Below, one piece after another: positions 1-11,334 of a DNA stretch of 64,000 nt (the first letter of the stretch is position 1; each line of letters begins with the position of its first letter). The position numbers and the translations under genes are program-made. The notes beneath the pieces are model-generated. The model was not told the DNA's origin. It did not search any database and was given only the letters and a program-made list of their open reading frames with translations. The stretch covers positions 36,400,381-36,464,380 of the forward strand of contig OX155980.1 in NCBI GenBank assembly GCA_944548615.1, given 5' to 3'. This stretch comes from Micropterix aruncella. Lineage: Eukaryota > Arthropoda > Insecta > Lepidoptera > Micropterigidae.

Positions 1-3
1 GAA

Positions 4-181
4 TATTGAATATTATGTTTTTTCGTTGCAAGTCTGGCAACAATAGCACAGAACTGTCACAATAAAAAAATGTTTTGTAACCTCAAACTGAGTCGCTGTG
101 TTTTTTCTCTCATCGCGTCCCGTTTTCATTTTTGCTAGGACTTTAATTCACGCGGAACTTCCTGACTGGAACAATTCAACA
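4..181 (+). repeat. Copia 5' LTR
   Basis: The sequence starts tattgaatattatg and ends caattcaaca, and it recurs at 4611-4788 with about three substitutions. The outer dinucleotide is TA in both copies, not the canonical TG; the far end is canonical CA. Placing the border at base 4 is supported by the 3' copy, where the polypurine tract stops exactly before tattgaat. A border at base 7 (TG) is the alternative. Confidence 0.88.
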
Positions 182-196
182 GGTTATGGGCCCAGC
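182..196 (+). other. Copia primer-binding site (initiator tRNA-Met half)
   Basis: Directly after the 5' LTR comes ggttatgggcccagc. It is complementary to the anticodon-stem region of eukaryotic initiator tRNA-Met (the tRNA segment CUGGGCCCAUAACC). Drosophila copia is known to prime from a half tRNA-iMet in this way, not from the tRNA 3' end. The match was read by eye. Confidence 0.85.
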
Positions 197-603
197 TCAC
201 GACGACTGTGTAAAGAAAAGTGAAAATGCTGAAAACGCGGTTTTCGCGACTGAAATAGTGCAAGCGGATAAAGTGACTATTCTGGTGAATCGTTTTAAAT
301 CGCCTGGAATAATTCAACTGAATTAGTGCGATTTTAGATAAACGGACAAAAACAAAAGTGTCATTTCGTTTTGTGCGGTATTTTTTTAGTGGGTGCAGCG
401 ATTACTTTTGAGGTTAGAATCAGCAATTTTTCTGTCTGAAAAACTGTGGTGCGTCGATAGCGGTTTTTTGTGCGTGATTTCATCATCGCGTGGTACAAGG
501 AAAACGTTTTTCTCAACGCGCAGTTTTCCGGAGTTTTTTTTGGATTGAAATTGAAAAGTTTTTTTCGGAAAATTTCAAATCCGGCAATTCGAAAACAGAA
601 GAA
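197..603 (+). other. Copia 5' leader
   Basis: About 400 bases between the primer site and the gag-pol start. It is T-rich and purine-rich without a long frame of its own. An in-frame ATG equivalent lies upstream at 490, but the first residues from there do not look like gag, so I take 604 as the start. Confidence 0.6.
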
Positions 604-3600
604 ATGGAAGGTGATCGAATAAATATCGAAAAATTAGAAGGTGTCGCTGAGTCTTGCAATTGGCTGACATGGAAATTCCAAATGCGTCAAATTCTGGAGG
701 ACAATGCATTATTCGATATTGTCGATGGAGCCGAAGAGAAGCCAACGGCTGCAGAGCCGGACTATGCAACAAAAATCGTCATTTGGAAGAAGAAAGACGC
801 CAAATCGAGACGAATCATTTCGACAGCATGCAGAAGGCAGGCGGTAATGCAAATTATGACCTGTGCGACAGCAAACGAGATGTGGGAAATGCTCAGAGGA
901 ACCTATGAGCATACATCGAAGGCAAACACACTACTTTTACAACAAAAGTATTACAGTTATGCGAAGAAGGCAGGAGATGATATTGCGACGTTCTTATCGA
1001 AATTAATGGAAATTGTGCAACAGCTGCGAGATCAAAAGGAGACCATATCCGATTCCATGGTAATTTCGAAAATTTTAATAACGTTACCTGCTGAATTCAA
1101 TCATTTTCACAGTGCATGGGAATCTGCAAGTTCGGAAAGTCAAACTTTGACAAATCTGCGAGCGCGATTAATGGCAGAAGAGCTTCGCCTGAAATCGCAG
1201 GGACAAGTCGAAGAGGTGGAAGCGCTGATAGCTAAGCGAACTTTTCCCAAGAAAACCTACAACATCAAAAGGGGAAATTCGTCGAACAGCAACAACAAAT
1301 TGACGAATAAAAGCGACAAACCGAAAGGCAAGTGCTTTAAGTGCGGAAAAGGAGGTCATTGGAAGCGGGACTGCCCAGAGAAGAAGCATAGCTCTGACGA
1401 GAAACGAGAAGATGGCTCGGTCGACGCGTTCATTTGTCACTCAACGACGAGTGGAGACAAAGACACTTGGATATTAGATTCAGGGGCAACTGATCACATG
1501 AGTCACCGGCGCGATTGGTTCGAGAATTTCACTGAAATATCCGAACAAGTGAAGATAGGTAATGGCGATAGAATTGTGGCTCGAGGCAAAGGCGACATCA
1601 GCATTCACGCTTTCAATGGCAATGATTGGATCCGCAAGCGAGTCATGGGAGTTCTATTCGTACCGGATCTTCAGATGAATTTATTTTCATCAGGAAAGGT
1701 GACAGATCATGGACATCAGCTGAGCATGGACAACAAACGTTGCGAACTGCTGAAAAACGGAAACGTAGTTGCAGTGGGAGTTCGTAGAAACGGTTTGTTC
1801 CAGATGCTATTCAAGGTGAATCAGATTTCACGAATCGAGCCTACAGCAAACGTAGTAATAAAGAAGAGATCGCTTTGTTCGTGGCACGAGCGACTTGGAC
1901 ATCAAAACGTCATACATGTGAAGAAGTTTCTGCAGACTCGAAATATTGAATTCATCAATGAAGATTTCACATGTGAAGCATGCGTACTTGGAAAACACCA
2001 TCGAGGTAGCTTCAAGAATCGTGAGGAGAAGTCGAAAGCGTGTGGCGAAGTCATTCATACTGACGTGTGCGGACCATTCCAAGAAAATTCGATAGGTGGC
2101 GCCAAGTATTTCTTACTATTGAAAGATGATTACTCACATTTTCGTTTTGTCTACTTCATGAAACAAAAGTCAGAAGTAGCAAGCATCATCAAGAAGTGTG
2201 TGAAGCTGATTCAGAGGACATATGGACACAAAATTCGCATTCTCAGATCCGACAACGGCACAGAGTTCGTCAACGGAAAATTGAAAGCATTTTTCGAGGA
2301 AGTTGGTATTCATCACCAGCGAACTGTGCCATACACGCCTGAGCAAAACGGCTGTGCGGAACGGGAGATGCGAACAATCGTCGAATCAGCGAGAACGATG
2401 CTTCAGTCGAAGCAAATGGAAAAGAAGTTTTGGGCCGAGGCAGTAAATTCAGCAGTTCATGTGCTGAATAGATCTGGAACGAGCACAGTCGCGGACAAAT
2501 CACCGTATGAATTGTGGCACAACAAGGAAGCGAAGGTCGATCATCTGCGAATTTTCGGCTCGGAAGTGTTCATTCACGTTCCAAAGGAAAAACGGCAGAA
2601 GTTGGATCCAAAGGCAGAAAAATGTATGTTCGTTGGTTACGACAACCATTCGAAGGGATATCGAGTTTGGAATCCGAAAACAGGCAAAATCGAAATCTCA
2701 CGAGACGTCGTATTTTTGTTGGAGGAATCCATGGCCACACTGGACATCGGAGCTGAAGAAAAAACTATTGAGAGCACGGGCGATACAAACGCAAATAAAG
2801 ATGATGTAAATGATGAGGATGTAGAGGAACTCTTTACTCCAGAGGAACGCGAGGAACGTGGTGCGATATGCGACCTTGACAACAGAAATGTCATAAATCG
2901 GCATTTGCGCGATCGAAACACAATTACAGCAGCGAAGCGTTTGACATATTTCGCATCGGGACATCATTCGGCAATGTTAGCAGTCACCGAAGAGCCAAGA
3001 ACTTTTGAAGAGGCGATTAAATCGAGTGACCCCCGACAGTGGAAACAGGCCATGAACGAGGAGTACGATTCACTCATTAAAAATCGTACGTGGACTTTGG
3101 TTAAGGCACCAGTTGATCAAAGAGTTATAGATAATCGATGGGTCTATAAAGTCAAGCAGAATCCAGACGGAAGCATTGATCGCTACAAGGCGCGATTGGT
3201 AGTGCGGGGATTTACGCAGCAATATGGCATCGATTACCACGAAACTTTCAGCCCGGTGGTAAAGTTCACATCTATCAGAGCAATCCCGGCGTTGGCGACA
3301 TCGAAGAAAATGAAGTTGAAGCAGTTTGACATCAAGACGGCATTTCTAAATGGAGATTTAGAGGAGAATGTCTACATGAGCCAGCTGATCTTGATAGCCG
3401 AGCCAGCTATCAAAAAGCTTATATGGTTTGAAACAGGCATCACGCTGTTGGAACAAAAGGTTTACTTTGTTCATCAACAAATTTGGTTTCAAAGCAAGTG
3501 AATCGGATCCATGTGTTTTCGTTTTGCAACGGAGAAAACGGCATGCTAATTCTGGCAATTTACGTCGACGACGGATTGATTGCGGCGGAAAAGCAGGAAG

Positions 3601-4509
3601 CCATTGTTCCAGTCATCGAACACTTGAAAAAGGAATTCGAGATAAAAATATTTGAGCTGAAATGTTTTTTTGGGACTCGAAATTGATCAGCGATCTGACG
3701 GATCGATTCACATTCACCAACAGGGATATGCAAGAAAGATACTTGATCGTTTTAACATGACGAATTGCAATGCAGTGTCAACACCATTGGACATTTCTCA
3801 GAATCTTGGAGATTTTGAAACAGACGAAGAGACCGATTTTCCATATCGTGAAGCAGTTGGAAGTCTGATGTATTTGGCTGTCGCTACCAGGCCAGATATC
3901 AGCTTTGCAGTTGGAAGTGTCAGCAGATATTTGGAAAAACCAGCTGCAGCCCATGTGAATGCAGTAAAACGCATCTTAAAGTATGTCAAGGGCACGGTGG
4001 ACATGGGAATTCGCTTCGAGACAGAAAACGATTTACATTTTTGTGGATACAGCGATGCCGATTACGCCGGAGACGTCAGTACGCGAAGATCGACGTCAGG
4101 ATACGTTTTCATGTTCGGAGGAAGCGTTATCAGTTGGGGATCAGAACGACAAAAATCGGTTGCACTGTCTACAACAGAATCCGAATATATGGCAGCATCA
4201 CATGCCATAAAAGAATTGGTTTGGCTGAAAAATTTGTTGTGCGAGCTACAGCAATCGAAATTGGACGTGCCAATATTTTTCATGGACAACCAGAGCGCAA
4301 TTCGACTTGTGAAGAACCCGGAATTTCACAAGAGGACAAAGCACATCGACGTGCGATATCACTTCATCCGAGAGAAATTCGAAGACGGAATATTTGAGCT
4401 AAAATACGTTCAGACGGATGAGCAGACAGCTGATATAATGACAAAGGCATTATCAAGGCCAAAACATCAACATTTTTGTACTTTGATGAATGTCATTCCA
4501 AATAATTAA
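604..4509 (+). pseudogene. Copia gag-pol polyprotein, frameshifted
   Basis: The polyprotein of a copia element: capsid, protease, integrase, reverse transcriptase and RNase H. The chosen start is the ATG at 604 (context gaaATGG). Visible landmarks in order: gag; a CCHC zinc knuckle CFKCGKGGHWKRDC near 1333; protease motif DSGATDH near 1478; integrase HHCC region with HERLGHQN near 1885 and CEAC near 1975; integrase core with HTDVCGPF, RSDNGTEF and EQNGCAERE (2050-2360); RT beginning at RWVYKVKQNPDGS; YVDD near 3562; RNase H with SDADYAGD and STTESEYMA (4050-4200). The frame moves 1 to 2 to 3 to 1, with breaks at about 3380-3415, 3530 and 3663, the last in a T run. The C-terminal part ends at TAA 4507-4509. 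It cannot encode a full product as read. Confidence 0.93.
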
Positions 4510-4598
4510 CGTAGAGTATTCAAGGAATTAATCTTAATTTTGAATTCGTTGGTTAATTGTATTCTCATTTTTTTTTGATTTTGGCATTGACTTGTAAC

Positions 4599-4610
4599 AA
4601 AAAGTGGGAG
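4599..4610 (+). other. Copia polypurine tract
   Basis: The purine run aaaaagtgggag directly precedes the 3' LTR. It primes plus-strand synthesis in LTR elements, and its end defines the first LTR base. Confidence 0.8.
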
Positions 4611-4788
4611 TATTGAATATTATGTTTTTTCGTTGCAAGTCTGGCAACACTAGCACAGAACTGTCACAATAAAAAAATGTTTTGTAACCTCAAACTGAGT
4701 CGCTGTGTTTTTTCTCTCATCGCGTCCCTTTTTCATTTTTGCTAGTACTTTAATTCACGCGGAACTTCCTGACTGGAACAATTCAACA
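4611..4788 (+). repeat. Copia 3' LTR
   Basis: Second copy of the 178-bp LTR, beginning tattgaatattatg and ending attcaaca. It is followed by ttatctaaaa and then the start of a Helitron-like element only ten bases on. Confidence 0.9.
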
Positions 4789-4798
4789 TTATCTAAAA

Positions 4799-6055
4799 TC
4801 CTACTAATATTATAAACGCGAAAGTTTGTAAGAACGTACCTATATAATGTACAATGGAAATGTGTATCTTAAATAGTCCTACAAAAAAGCCAGCGACAGC
4901 ATATATGTATATTTTATGTGTAAGCCATTAACGCCAAAATAATGAACCATAAATACAATAAAAAAATAAAAATTATTTCTAACGCACATTTGGTAGTAAT
5001 AAATTGTTTATTATATCAAAATAAATACTTTTATAACATCTGGTATTTAAAGTAGATAAATGTTGTCTTTTACACTACATCATTTGGACAAATTTAAACA
5101 AATAGTTGAATAGTTATGACGATAACCAACCGAGTGCGCGACATTATGGTGATTTTTTAATACATTTTTTTATATTAAAAAAATAATTTAAATCGTTAGG
5201 TCATGCATGAATTGTTATCAAATTAAGTAAATTTATCGTCTCAAGTGTTGAAAACAAAAGACTTTTACCTTTTACTGCATAAATAGTTAAAGAGATAATA
5301 CGACATAGGTATGGAACCGCGACCGTGTCGTAATCTATACTTCTATACTAATATTATAAAGAGGTAAAGTTTGTGACGTTGTAGGAAGTAATCTCTGGAT
5401 CTACAGAAACCGATTTTGAAAGTTCTTTTAAGCCACGTTATTTGTGAGTGTCATAGGCTATATATTAATCCGAAAAATGAAAAGACTTTTTCGTGGATTT
5501 ACAAAGTAATTCGGAGAAAAACAGTTGAATGAAAACGTTTCTTACGAACGCTGCTTTAACGATGAGAGATATATGATTGAGTTCTAGAGAAAAGTTGTAG
5601 AGCTTGGTAATGCCTACAAAAAAGTAAGGGACAGCATATGTCTAAATTTTGTATTTAAGTCACAAAAAGTAGTTTTTTATATTTAAAAAAATATTTAAAT
5701 CGTTAGGTCATTTTTATTGGTCATATTATCAACAGTTATGAATTCATATCAAAATAAGTAAATTTATCCTCTCAAGTGACAAAAGACTTTTCCCTTTTAC
5801 TGCATATAATTTCCCATTTACTGCATAAATGGTTAAAGAGATAAGACACTCACAAATAAGACACTCACAAGAAGACACTCACAAATAACGGTAATATATT
5901 CAAATTGGCATGCAAATACATACATATGCAGTAAAAATATAACCCTTCTTTTGGCAGTCAGGAAATAATCATAGCAGTACTAACCGAACCACACTCATAA
6001 TTTCATCACAAGTAAAAATTTTTACCGCCCAACGAAGTGGGCACGGGTCAGCTAG
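4799..6055 (+). mobile_element. Non-autonomous Helitron-like element (composite)
   Basis: It starts TCCTACTAATATTATAAA after an A and ends ...GGGTCAGCTAG before a T, the A|TC...CTAG|T arrangement of Helitrons. A short hairpin (gcccaacgaagtgggc) sits just before the CTAG end. A second, diverged 5' end (tctatactaatattataaag) lies at 5342, so this is either two nested copies or a recombinant. No long reading frame is present. The interior is AT-rich, with a short tandem (agacactcacaa) near 5850. Confidence 0.7.
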
Positions 6056-6152
6056 TACCTATAACGATAAATGTCAAGTAAGTAGGAAAAAAATCTAAGA
6101 AATTGACATTCGAAATTTAAATTCTATCCTACTATCCTACTAATAATAATAA

Positions 6153-6364
6153 TCCTACTAATATTATAAACGCGAAAGTTTGTATGTATGTATGGATGTT
6201 TGTTACTCTTTCACGAAAAAACTACTGAATGGATTTTTATGAAACTTTACAATAATATAGCTTACACATCAGAATAAGACATAATTTATAAAGATATATG
6301 GTTTTCTATCATCATTATCACAATTTTTCATCACCACGCGGCTGAAACCGCTGGGCGCAGCTAG
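6153..6364 (+). mobile_element. Short non-autonomous Helitron-like element
   Basis: 212 bases starting TCCTACTAATATTATAAACG and ending GGGCGCAGCTAG|T. A hairpin (gcggctgaaaccgc) lies about 10 bases before the end. The 5' end is almost identical to that of the larger neighbour at 4799, so both belong to one family. No coding capacity. Confidence 0.75.
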
Positions 6365-7679
6365 TATTTTAATAAAATCAGAATTAATATGTACCTACTT
6401 TTGTTTTATATTTATTTTACATAACTACTTCTCTATACTTGTGAAATTAGTCTGATATTAACGAGTTTTTTCCAGTCGATGTTTTTGATAAACGCTGATA
6501 AACGTTTTCGTTAAACTGTTTTTGTTAAACGAGACGGTGTTTAAGTTTATCATAATTGAAATAAATATAAAACTTTTTTATCCACCGTTATTTTTTATCC
6601 GTCCGCTTTGAACAGTAAACGATTCCGGAATTGCATATTACATTGTAAGTATTGTTGCTTAATTATTCCCTCATTTGTCATAATTTCTACTACTCCAGCA
6701 AAGATAATTAAATCACAAAAATACAATCATATGAATGTAATTTTATTAATTGAAATAGCTAGAGCAACTTCGAGATAAAATGCAATATTATATTATTGAT
6801 TATTTCTATCATGTGCCTTCCATATTCCGATCAAAAAAACCTTGGAAGATGCCATCTCTCCGGTGAAGTCGTAATTTCCGAAATTATTATTAGGTATTCA
6901 TTGACTATAATGGTGTTGATTGCGCAACCCCATAAAACTATTTGGCAGCCCTTATACGCCGCGCCGGTGAAATGCAGGTGGCCCTTATAGCAATGACGGT
7001 CAAACTATTAACAACCTATTTAGGCAGCTTAATTAATATAAATAAAGAATATTTTTATAAAAAAAATACCGATTGATTATAAAAACCCAATAATTTAACA
7101 AACGAACTTTTAATTATTAGTGCCATCTATAGAATATAATAGAATACAATAACTTTATTGTGCTATAAAAATATTACTTAATGAATGTTACACCGGTTTT
7201 TTAAAAAAAGGCAATTTATGCACAAAGGGCGTACTTATCGCATAAGCGATATCTTACAGTCAACCGTTTATCGCATTTTTTTAATAGGCTGATTACATTC
7301 AATACAATCAATGATACATACGGAGAGATACAATGCCATCTATTAGAATATCTAAACATCAAAGCGCGAGATTATATTGACACCTTACATACCAAGTAAA
7401 AAAACCGGTTGCGTCACCCTAAGACTTTCCCGACAAGTAAACAAACCCCTCCTTCAACCCCCCCCCCCGCTTGGGGTAGGGCAGCCCCCTCCCCTTACGC
7501 GCCAATTTGTAGTATATTTGTAGTATTTTCCGTGGCCATTAAAATTGTATTTTTACAAAAATTATTAAGTATTTTCTTAAATATGGCGGAGTTTCAATAT
7601 TATTTGTGTTGTATACGAGATATTTCAACCTAAATTTCACAACGTGATTTGATCCAACAAGGCATCTTAGTACCTAATT
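6365..7679. other. No gene recognised; AT-rich intergenic
   Basis: AT-rich sequence with many short A and T runs and gccatcta motifs of the kind common in moth intergenic DNA. A C-rich patch lies at about 7445-7490. Short open frames here look random. Confidence 0.6.
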
Positions 7680-7925
7680 TAAATCCCTAAGTCCAATATT
7701 TGATATTGAAGTAAAGCCAGCGCGCCCTCTGGTGGACCGATTTCAACTACAATCTCCAACTCTTTCCAACTCTTGCCATGACCAATTGATGTCTGCATGC
7801 CAAATTTCAGCTCAGTTCGGATCGAGCGTTTGGGCGCTATCGTGGAGGAATACACACACACACAGAGATACACACACACAGATACACACACACAGACATA
7901 CTTCAGTTTGAAAATGGTCTTCATA
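7680..7925 (-). repeat. Dispersed repeat ending in a CA microsatellite
   Basis: Contains tgccaaatttcagctcagtt and a cacaca tract (about 7853-7895), a layout shared by many insect dispersed repeats with GT-rich tails. The family was not identified, and the strand is inferred only from the position of the simple-repeat tail. Confidence 0.45.
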
Positions 7926-8157
7926 TCGAAAAAAAAATTTGCGCGTTGACAATACTTAACGTCTTTGTCGGTAGGTACGCCAGTAAAGTAAAATAAACAT
8001 CTTTATTCAGATAATATTAAAATAATAAGAGCTATTATTTAAAAATTTATTCGTTATTACATTATTATTGTATCCGTATAGTCATGTTTAGAGCGCCATC
8101 TACAGTGCGCCACTATCCTGTTATACCACGAAAGTCGCCATACTGAACATGATAATT

Positions 8158-8667
8158 AGTGATGCCACAATATTCGGTAGTTACTATTCCGTATTCGGCC
8201 TATTCAGCCACTTTTTTTTAATATTCGGTATTCGGCCGATTACTGCGTAGGTACTATTCGTCCGAATATTGAATACCATGAAAAAAACGCACTAAAAATA
8301 TATCTATTTTAATCTTAAATTATATTATTTCATCAATACTAAAATCTATTAGTGGTAGGTTATGATGAATGAAAACATTTGCTTCATCATTGCTTGGTTG
8401 TAAACGATTGCGCTTTTCCTCGTAAACAATTCCTGCTTCTGAAAATAGCCTCACACTATAAACACTACTGCCAGGAGATGATAGATAAATCGTAAAGAAA
8501 AGTAGCAACCGATGAGACAGGCCATAAACCTGTCACACGCAATTATGCACGCCACGCACACATCTTACGCCGAACATTCGGTAGCCAAATATTCGGCGCT
8601 TCAGCCGATAGCGTGGCCGTATATTCGTTATTCGGTATTCGGCCAAATCACTATTCACGGCATCACT
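8158..8667 (-). mobile_element. hAT-like element relic, left arm
   Basis: Bounded by agtgatgcc and ggcatcact, a short terminal inverted repeat of hAT type; a clear 8-bp target duplication is not visible. Reading the minus strand from about 8490 to 8340 gives a peptide with SVRLFSEAGIVYEEKRNRL followed by FIHHNLPL. This matches the hAT C-terminal dimerisation region (the S-x-x-x-F-S-x-A-G ... K-R-x-R-L block). The rest of the transposase is absent. Confidence 0.75.
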
Positions 8668-9136
8668 AATAATAATAATATGTTATTACATTTTACTACG
8701 TGTATATGGCACTACGAGTGCCATCTACACGTTGCGTTTGGTAGTAAAATTCTGGTTGTGAAATTGTAGTACGACTTTTATACCTACCTACATATTACAA
8801 TCAATGATACCTACCTACATATCATGTAGGTATCCAAAATTTAATATTATGACGGTGCATGGTGATGTGTATGACCATTAAAGTCGATCAAAATAATTTT
8901 ATATTTTAAATTACTAAGAGTAAGCTTCTGCGATTTTGATGGAAGTTTATTTAAAGGCAGTCTTTATAGAAGCCGATAGAATGTCCTTACTCATTGTTCC
9001 AAGAAAACTCTGTTTTTTTTCCCGTATATAGGTAGTTTGTTAATTTCACAGCCAGAATTTTACTACCAATCGCAACGTGTAGATGGCACTCGTAGTGCCA
9101 TCGACACGTAGTAAAATTTATTAATGTATTATTATT

Positions 9137-9639
9137 AGCAATGCTGCAAATAGTGATTTGGCCTAATACCGAATAACGAATATTCGGCCATGCTATCGGC
9201 CGAAGCGGCGAATATTCGGCTGCCGAATGTTTAGCGTAAGATGTGTGCGTGGCGTGCATAATTGCGCGTGACAGATTTATGGCCCATCTCATCGGTTGCC
9301 TTTTTTCTTTATTATTAACTGTCATCTCCTGGCAGTAGTGTTTATAGTGTGAGGCTATTTTCAGAAGCAGGAATTGTTTACGAGGAAAAGGGCAATCGTT
9401 TACAACTAACCAACGATGAAAAAAATGTTTTCCTTCATTATAACCTACCATTGATAGATCTTAAGTATTGATGAAATAATATAATTTAAGATTAAAATAG
9501 ATAGATTTTTGAGTACGTTTTTTTCATGGCATTCGATATTCGGCCGAATAGTACGCAGTATTCGGCCGAATACAGAATATTAAAAAAAGTGGCCGAATAG
9601 GCCGAATACCGAATAGTACCGAATATTTGTGGCATCACT
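9137..9639 (+). mobile_element. hAT-like element relic, right arm
   Basis: Inverted copy of the element at 8158-8667. The plus strand at about 9325-9450 encodes the same dimerisation block (SVRLFSEAGIVYEEKGNRL). One terminal repeat is intact (ggcatcact at 9631); the other has changed to agcaatgct at 9137. Divergence between the arms is a few per cent by eye. Confidence 0.75.
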
Positions 9640-9808
9640 AATTATTATGTTCAATATGGCGACCTTCGTGGTATAACAGGATAGTGGCGCACTGTAGATT
9701 GTGGTCTAAACACGACTATACGGATAAAATAATAATGTATTAACAAACAAATTTTAAAATAATAGCTCTTATTATTTTAATGTTATTTAAATAAAGATGT
9801 TTATTTAG

Positions 9809-10074
9809 AGTAGTATCGGACCGTTTATTTTTGTTATCAAGTCCTGCCTACTTGCGGGGCGGGCGACGGCCCGAGCGATGGCAAGATTCCGTATTTGATT
9901 CGTCGGGCTACCATTATTCGTGGTGTGACAATTAACAAAATTATTATAAATTTAAACTTTCTCGGGTCGGTTCCATTTTCTCTTTCGACTCGTCGACTTA
10001 TAACTGCCATTATAGCCTAACTCAAATGTCATTTCTATTCTTGATTATTTTGTATTGTTTAAAAATGTTCCTAA
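9809..10074. other. No feature recognised
   Basis: Contains a GC-rich patch (cggggcgggcgacggcccg near 9855) in otherwise AT-rich sequence. No frame or repeat was recognised. Confidence 0.5.
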
Positions 10075-10600
10075 TATAATTATTTCTAAACTGAAACTGA
10101 CAATTTGAGAAGGCCAACTTATGTAGATTGTTTGCAAAGATCTCGGCGCAGTAAATTAGTTTTAAAATTATATACAAATTATAATTATGTATTTTTAATT
10201 CAAAGATGATAATTTAAGAGTATCAAATTATGCAGTTTGTTTTCAAATACCTTGGCACAGTAAATTATGTTTAAATTATATACAAATTACAAATAGTTGT
10301 AATACAAAGCTGATAATTTGGAGGTGTTAACTTATGTAGTTTGTTTTCCAAGACATTGGCACATTAAATTAGGTTTAAAATTATATGCAATTTATAATTA
10401 TTTCTAATTCCAAGCTAAGAATTTGAGACTGTCAACTTATGTAGTTTGATTGCAAATACCTTGGCGCAGTAAATTAGGTTTAAATTATATACAAATTATA
10501 ATTATTTCTAATACGAAGCTGATAATTTGTGAGTGTCAAATGTAGTTTGTTTTAAAAGACTTTGGCATAGTAAATTAGGTTTTAAATTATATGCATTTCC
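10075..10600. repeat. Tandem repeat, about 5 units of 105-118 bp
   Basis: Each unit contains gataatttgaga-like sequence, aacttatgtagtttg, cttggcacagtaaatta and aattatatacaaattata. Units begin near 10100, 10215, 10315, 10421 and 10520 and have diverged by substitutions and small deletions. Confidence 0.8.
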
Positions 10601-11334
10601 TAACAGTTTTGATGATCATTAAAGACAAATTTATTCAGTAGATTTGGTTGTTTTAATTAATCAGCAAGGCGCTAATCTGTTATTTACAATTTTGTAAAAA
10701 CGGACTTTTTACGATATACATAATAAAACTGTTTTTATAATACATATTATAAAACCGTTAATGTCACATTTCAGTTTTCATATAAAAATAATAAGTAGGT
10801 ACCTACCTAATCAACCGAATCGAATTATTATTTTAATCTGCAAGTGAAAAAACCTCCCTAAGTACGTAACGATCATGCAAAATAATAATATTATTTTGCA
10901 AATCTTATCTGTATAGAATTTTCCAAGATTATAAAAATAAAATATTAACCCAATTTAGGAAATTTTCCACAATTTATTTCCTACGTAAACGACCCAATTG
11001 ATATTTAGAGGTTTTTGACTTTTGGGCGGTGTTGTCTGCCCACCAGCTTGAAGTACAAATGTACGGAGAGTACGGAAGTACGGATAGTGTACTTTTAAAA
11101 GCCAAACTAATTATAGAAACACTTTTTTAACCCAAAAGTTTTACCAAATGCTACAAAAATATAGAGGTACATTATTTGGTTAGCTTATAAACATAATCCT
11201 GGGGTAATGATAATAATAATCCTGACGTAAAATGTTCTAGTGTAACTGGTAATTAGAGTTTCTAATAATTTGGTATATTCGGCGTATTTTTAATAATTTG
11301 GTATATAATATTACTCGGAAATTATAATTATCTC
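10601..11334. other. No gene recognised
   Basis: AT-rich sequence with stretches such as aataataataat. I see no coding region or clear repeat ends. Confidence 0.55.

Larger units (their letters stand above)
4..4788 (+). mobile_element. Copia-type LTR retrotransposon, near complete
   Basis: Two LTRs of 178 bp bracket a primer site, one gag-pol region and a polypurine tract. Integrase precedes reverse transcriptase, which is the Ty1/copia order. I count three differences between the LTRs (in the stretches at about 44, 122 and 140 of the 5' copy), so the insertion is young compared with the decayed elements around it, although pol is broken. Only three bases precede the 5' LTR, so a target duplication cannot be tested properly; they do not match the bases after the 3' LTR. 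Confidence 0.93.
7989..9808. repeat. Large inverted duplication (arms about 770 bp)
   Basis: The left arm 7989-8765 recurs in reverse complement at 9042-9808, with a spacer of about 276 bases. Paired landmarks include aaataaacatctttat against ataaagatgtttattta (outer ends), gtggtataacaggatagtgg (complement of 8110-8135) and gtagatggcactcgtagtgcc (against 8705-8735). Each arm carries a hAT-like element inserted at the same place, so the duplication came after that insertion. Confidence 0.85.

Noticed and set aside
490..603. Upstream start of the Copia frame at 490
   Set aside because: The codon there is GTG and the first 38 residues do not resemble gag; the ATG at 604 has good context and begins gag-like sequence.
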